Origin: Microstegium vimineum
Lineage: Eukaryota; Streptophyta; Magnoliopsida; Poales; Poaceae
NCBI GenBank assembly: GCA_022036555.1
Contig: CM039137.1
Coordinates: 25,785,862 to 25,849,861, forward strand
Direction of reading: 5' to 3'
Length of the DNA stretch: 64,000 nt
In this document: piece by piece, positions 60,623 to 64,000 of the stretch
Position numbering within the stretch: the first letter of the stretch is position 1
Layout of the letters: each line of letters starts with the position of its first letter
The notes under the pieces: model-generated
The model's database searches: none
What the model was told of the DNA's origin: nothing
The model's input: only the letters and a program-made list of their open reading frames with translations
Program-made: the position numbers and the translations under genes

Positions 60623-61032
60623 CACTACTGCAGAAAACCAAAACAGTGCCGGTTCAAAACTCCCATCAGTGGCGGTTTTTGAACCAGCACAACCATATCG
60701 ACAGTGATGAGGGGATCACATCACTGCTGGTTATGCCAAACCTGCAGTGATGGACCATCACTGCCGGTTCGTATTACAAACCGGCAGTGATGTTGGTGTC
60801 CAGAAATCACGTTTTTAAAAATAGAAAAAAAGATTTAAATTCTGGGAGAGGCCACTAGGAACCCACAGTGAAAGGGCAGAGACGTTTCACTGATTTTTCC
60901 AACCACGAACCGGCAGTAATGAGGAGCTTCACTGTCGGTTCTGCCACGAACCGACAGTGATGAGGCATCACTGCCGGCCCAAACAAAACCAGCAGTGATG
61001 GGCCGGCAGTGATTATCGATTCTGTATTAGTG
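60623..61032. mobile_element. Complete short CACTA element with ATT duplication
   Basis: It starts CACTACTGCAGAAAACC and ends with the inverted form CTGTATTAGTG. ATT flanks both sides (60620-60622 and 61033-61035), the 3-bp duplication expected for CACTA insertion. Subterminal repeats of the type catcactgccggttc occur in both orientations, as transposase-binding sites do in this superfamily. It is 410 bp long and non-coding, so non-autonomous. Confidence 0.9.
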
Positions 61033-61252
61033 ATTAGGGGAATGGAACCAAATCACTAACTCAATACACCTATGTGTGCAAGGGTCAGGGTGTACTATCA
61101 ATGCATTATACCATGTCATTGTCTCGAAAAGTTACTATGTCAGCTAATATAAATATGATGATATGGCGCCAATTGAATTAGACGATAGAGATGGATTTCT
61201 ATGTCAATAGAGCTGGGGTGTTTGGTTTCCCCTCCTAAATTTTTAGTCTCTA

Positions 61253-64000
61253 TGTAACACCCTAAAATTTGAATAGAAAAATAGATTTGAATTTGAGTTT
61301 AATTTGATTTAATTTCAAATCATTTTGTGAAGCATAGAATGAAATATATAAAACTAAAATTAAATTCCATGTTAGGGTTCCACATGTTTGTGCATCTCAT
61401 GCCCCTGCATTTTTTATTGTGTGGCTTGGTTTTCAAAACCCTAGAAAAGTTATCCAAAATCTATTTCTGAAAATCAATTTGCAAAATCAAATTTGAAAAT
61501 GAAAAGAAAAAGGAAAATCTCCCTTCCTCCCTTTCGGCCTGCTGGCTCGAGAGCCCGGCCTGCTCCTCCCCCCCCTTCCTTTCTCGCTCAGTGGGCCGGC
61601 CCAGCTCTGCAGGCCCGCGCAGAGCCGCCTCCCTCTCTCTCTCACCCGCTGACGACGCGGCCCCGCTGGTCAGCGCTTTCTCCTCCCACTGACACCATGA
61701 CCCCACTGGTCAGTTCCTCCCCTCTCCTCTATTCGTGTCCGTCCCGGACTCCACCGCGACGCCGCGCCGCGTTCGCGCTCGCGTAACCACACGGGACTCC
61801 GTCCCTCGGTCCCTTAAATAGCGCCGCCCCCGTGCCTTTGCCCCCCATCGCCTCGCACCCCTCGGACACCAAAGTAGCAGAGCCGCAGTGCTGCCGCGTT
61901 CCGCCGTCGAACCGCCATCGTTCCGCCGTCGAACCGCCGTCGTTCCGAGCTTCACCGACCACGGTGAGTTCTTCCGAACCGCGCACCACCTTCGTGAAGT
62001 CGCCAAACACCCTATCCTCCTTTTCTCTCTCCCTTTTGCGCTCTGAATCGTCGGGCCGCCGAGCACCGATATCGTGCCGCCGCGGTTCGTCGAGGTCGGC
62101 CCTCCTCGGCCGTCCTCAGGCTTCTCCGAGCCTCGCAATCGCCTCACGCGGGTGCGGAACACCTTTCCTCCTCTGTTCCCCTCTCTTTCGTGCACTGGTT
62201 TGCCTGCGCCACCGTTGCAGAGCACCGCCGCCGCTGTCGCTACGTCGCCGGCCATCTACGGCCGTCCTCGAGCCTCGCCGTGGCTCTGGACGAGCTCGCG
62301 GCGTTGTCCTCGTTCTCCTGGTGCGCTCGGTTTTGAAAACGGAGCACCGAACCCCCTTCTTCCCTTGCGCCGGCGAGCACGAGCTCTGCCCGGCAATGGA
62401 GCCGCCGTGCGCCGCCCGACTCCGGTCGTTGCGCCGCCCGCCCCCTCTCTCTGCCCCCGTTCTAATCTGGGCCGTTGGTTTCAGATCCAACCGCCCAGAA
62501 TACCCCGTACCCCTTCGTCTGCCCTTTTTGCTAAAGAGTCCCTCAGTTTTTCCCCCTCTGAACCCGCGATCCTATGGCGCCTTTGATCTATACGCTTTCC
62601 CCTCGGGAAAACGTATTCCCTTCTTAATTCTGTTTAATTCGAAAATAAAAGAAAATTTCTATTCTAAAGTTTTGTCACTGATTTCAAATGCCTATATTTC
62701 TTCTTTTTGAATCCAAATCGATCCGTTCAAGTTGCGTTAGATCCGTAATTTTATGCTCTATCCAATAGTATAGATTTCACCTATGTTAATTACTTTTGAA
62801 AATCAGAGAAAATTACTTTGCTAAAGCTTTAATCTTGCCCTTTTCAAAATCCCGTTTAATCTATAACTTATTCGTTTTAGATCCGATTAGCGTGATTCTC
62901 GTGTCTTTGTGATCGTAGTAAAGTATAGATCTGTTTCATAACCTTTTCAAAGTCTCTTTATTGTTTATGGTGTAATGTTCTGATCATGTCTTGTTTGCTT
63001 CGTGTATGATTGTTCGGATGATTGCGTGGTGATGTTGATCGAGTTCAGCCAGTGAGATCTTCGTTGACCAAGAGTTTTTTGCAGCAGATCAGGATCACCA
63101 GGAGCTTTGTGATCAAGGCAAGTTTAACATGGGATCATCCTTGTTACCTATTCACCATAAATCAATCTAGTCATTATTGCATGTGTCTAATTTGATTCCT
63201 ATTAGATCTATACCATAGCTCTGTTATCCTTTACCTTGTCACCATGGGTTTATATGCATATGGGTAGCTTTGCTATGCTTTACAATAATGGATCTTGAGA
63301 TGAATCTTGACTAATGATATATGCAACAATGAGATAAAATTGGCTTTTATAGCAACATGGAATAGGACCCCACTGTAGGGCAAAAGCTGGGACTTAAATA
63401 CAACCATGAGTGCTATAATGGCTTTGGCTTTAGTCAAGTATAAAGATTCGTACTAGCATGTTGGCAGTTCGTGAAAGGCACCATTGCCGAGCTGGTTGCA
63501 GGGCATGTTCTAGGGTGGTTACCGCTTCGAAAGGTACCATCGAGTAGAGGCTTTGCATACCCCTTGCCCTTGGGTCCGTAGGGTCTGGCAACATGTTAGG
63601 AAGACTTTTAAAAGGCTTCATAGTGTTCCCTGCCCACTCACCTTGGAAGTGTTATGGGAGTTATAAACCCGGGCATATGGGTAACATGGCTTGTGGGTAA
63701 AGTGTATAACCTCTGCAGAGTGTAAATCTATCATGATAGCCGTGCTCACGGTTATGAGCGGCCTGGAAAACTCACAGTGTAGATGATCATGTTGTTTAAT
63801 GTTTAATTGTTAATGTTGTTTATTATGTTTATATCATGTGGATATCAATTGGGTAAGCATAACTAAAGCTAAGTGTTGGTAAAACTTGACCAAGTTAAAA
63901 GCAACCGCAGTACAGACAGTGTCAACCTTTTGAGCTTCATAACCCTATGTTACTCTTGCTGAGTACGTAAGTGCTCACTCTTGCTTTCTCAACCCCTTCA
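61253..64000 (+). mobile_element. LTR of a retrotransposon, running off the right edge
   Basis: It starts TGTAACACCCTAAAATTTG after ctcta, a possible target duplication. A GC-rich U3 with a TATA-like cccttaaatagcgccg at about 61810-61826 follows, then a CT-rich leader and long non-coding AT-rich DNA. The right part includes the phrase gctgagtacgtaagtgctca. The TGTAACACCC start and the long LTR fit Ty3-gypsy chromovirus (Tekay/Del) LTRs as I know them. No gag or pol is reached in this window. The frames of up to 292 codons here are GC-rich chance frames in the LTR. The sequence just left of it (gggtgtttggtttcccctcc, 61216-61252) looks like the cut end of a Tourist-like MITE. Confidence 0.6.

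Noticed and set aside
61832..62710. 292-codon plus-strand frame
   Set aside because: It lies in the GC-rich leader of a probable LTR, has no gag/pol motif, and its composition explains the lack of stops.
1..64000. Bacterial-type defence system, CRISPR array, phage or plasmid genes
   Set aside because: Introns, plant gene families and grass transposons show that this is plant nuclear DNA. No spaced repeats or prokaryotic operons were found.

Overview
The window is nuclear DNA of a grass. It holds GC-rich first exons, split genes with GT-AG introns, and dense MITE, Helitron, CACTA and LTR families of kinds common in grasses. The repeat types look panicoid (sorghum, maize or sugarcane relatives), but I cannot fix the species. 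No prokaryotic operon, CRISPR array, tRNA or rRNA gene was seen.

Seven intact protein genes could be rebuilt exon by exon. They are: (1) a peroxisomal 4-coumarate:CoA ligase-like enzyme, minus strand, 1071-4583; (2) a VTC2-type GDP-L-galactose phosphorylase-like protein, minus, 9024-10631, with a likely upstream exon near 11.9 kb; (3) a mitochondrial-type RecA recombinase, plus, 12423-16437; (4) a U-box/ARM-repeat E3 ubiquitin ligase, plus, 30523-33575; (5) a small OTU-fold deubiquitinase, plus, 34883-36622; (6) a bHLH transcription factor of the bHLH122/130 type, minus, 37480-40665; (7) an intronless DAD1-like class III lipase, minus, 58020-59384. Joining the exons gives uninterrupted frames of 555, 355, 455, 797, 155, 376 and 454 residues.

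Between the genes lie three repeat-rich stretches (4.6-9 kb, 16.4-29.6 kb, 41-58 kb) and a terminal one (59.4-64 kb). They contain two non-autonomous Helitrons, a 450-bp fold-back element, several Mariner-like and Tourist-like MITEs, a complete 410-bp CACTA derivative with its target duplication, a TTA-flanked element with GC-rich cargo, an LTR-like segment with its own TATA box, and the start of a long LTR running off the right edge. Broken genes are a DUF295/F-box-like remnant at the left edge and a chimeric C2H2 zinc-finger/NPH3 fragment at 47-48 kb.

The genes do not form a pathway cluster. The clearest link is the head-to-head pair of the phosphorylase-like gene and RECA. They share a short intergenic space with four TGGGCY (site II) boxes and a telo-box. 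I found no wholly new biological system. The most unusual objects are the chimeric captured-gene locus, the Helitron/fold-back junction, the 25-base G run next to a splice donor, a GC-AG intron, and a T-rich tract followed by a degenerate gatgttc satellite.
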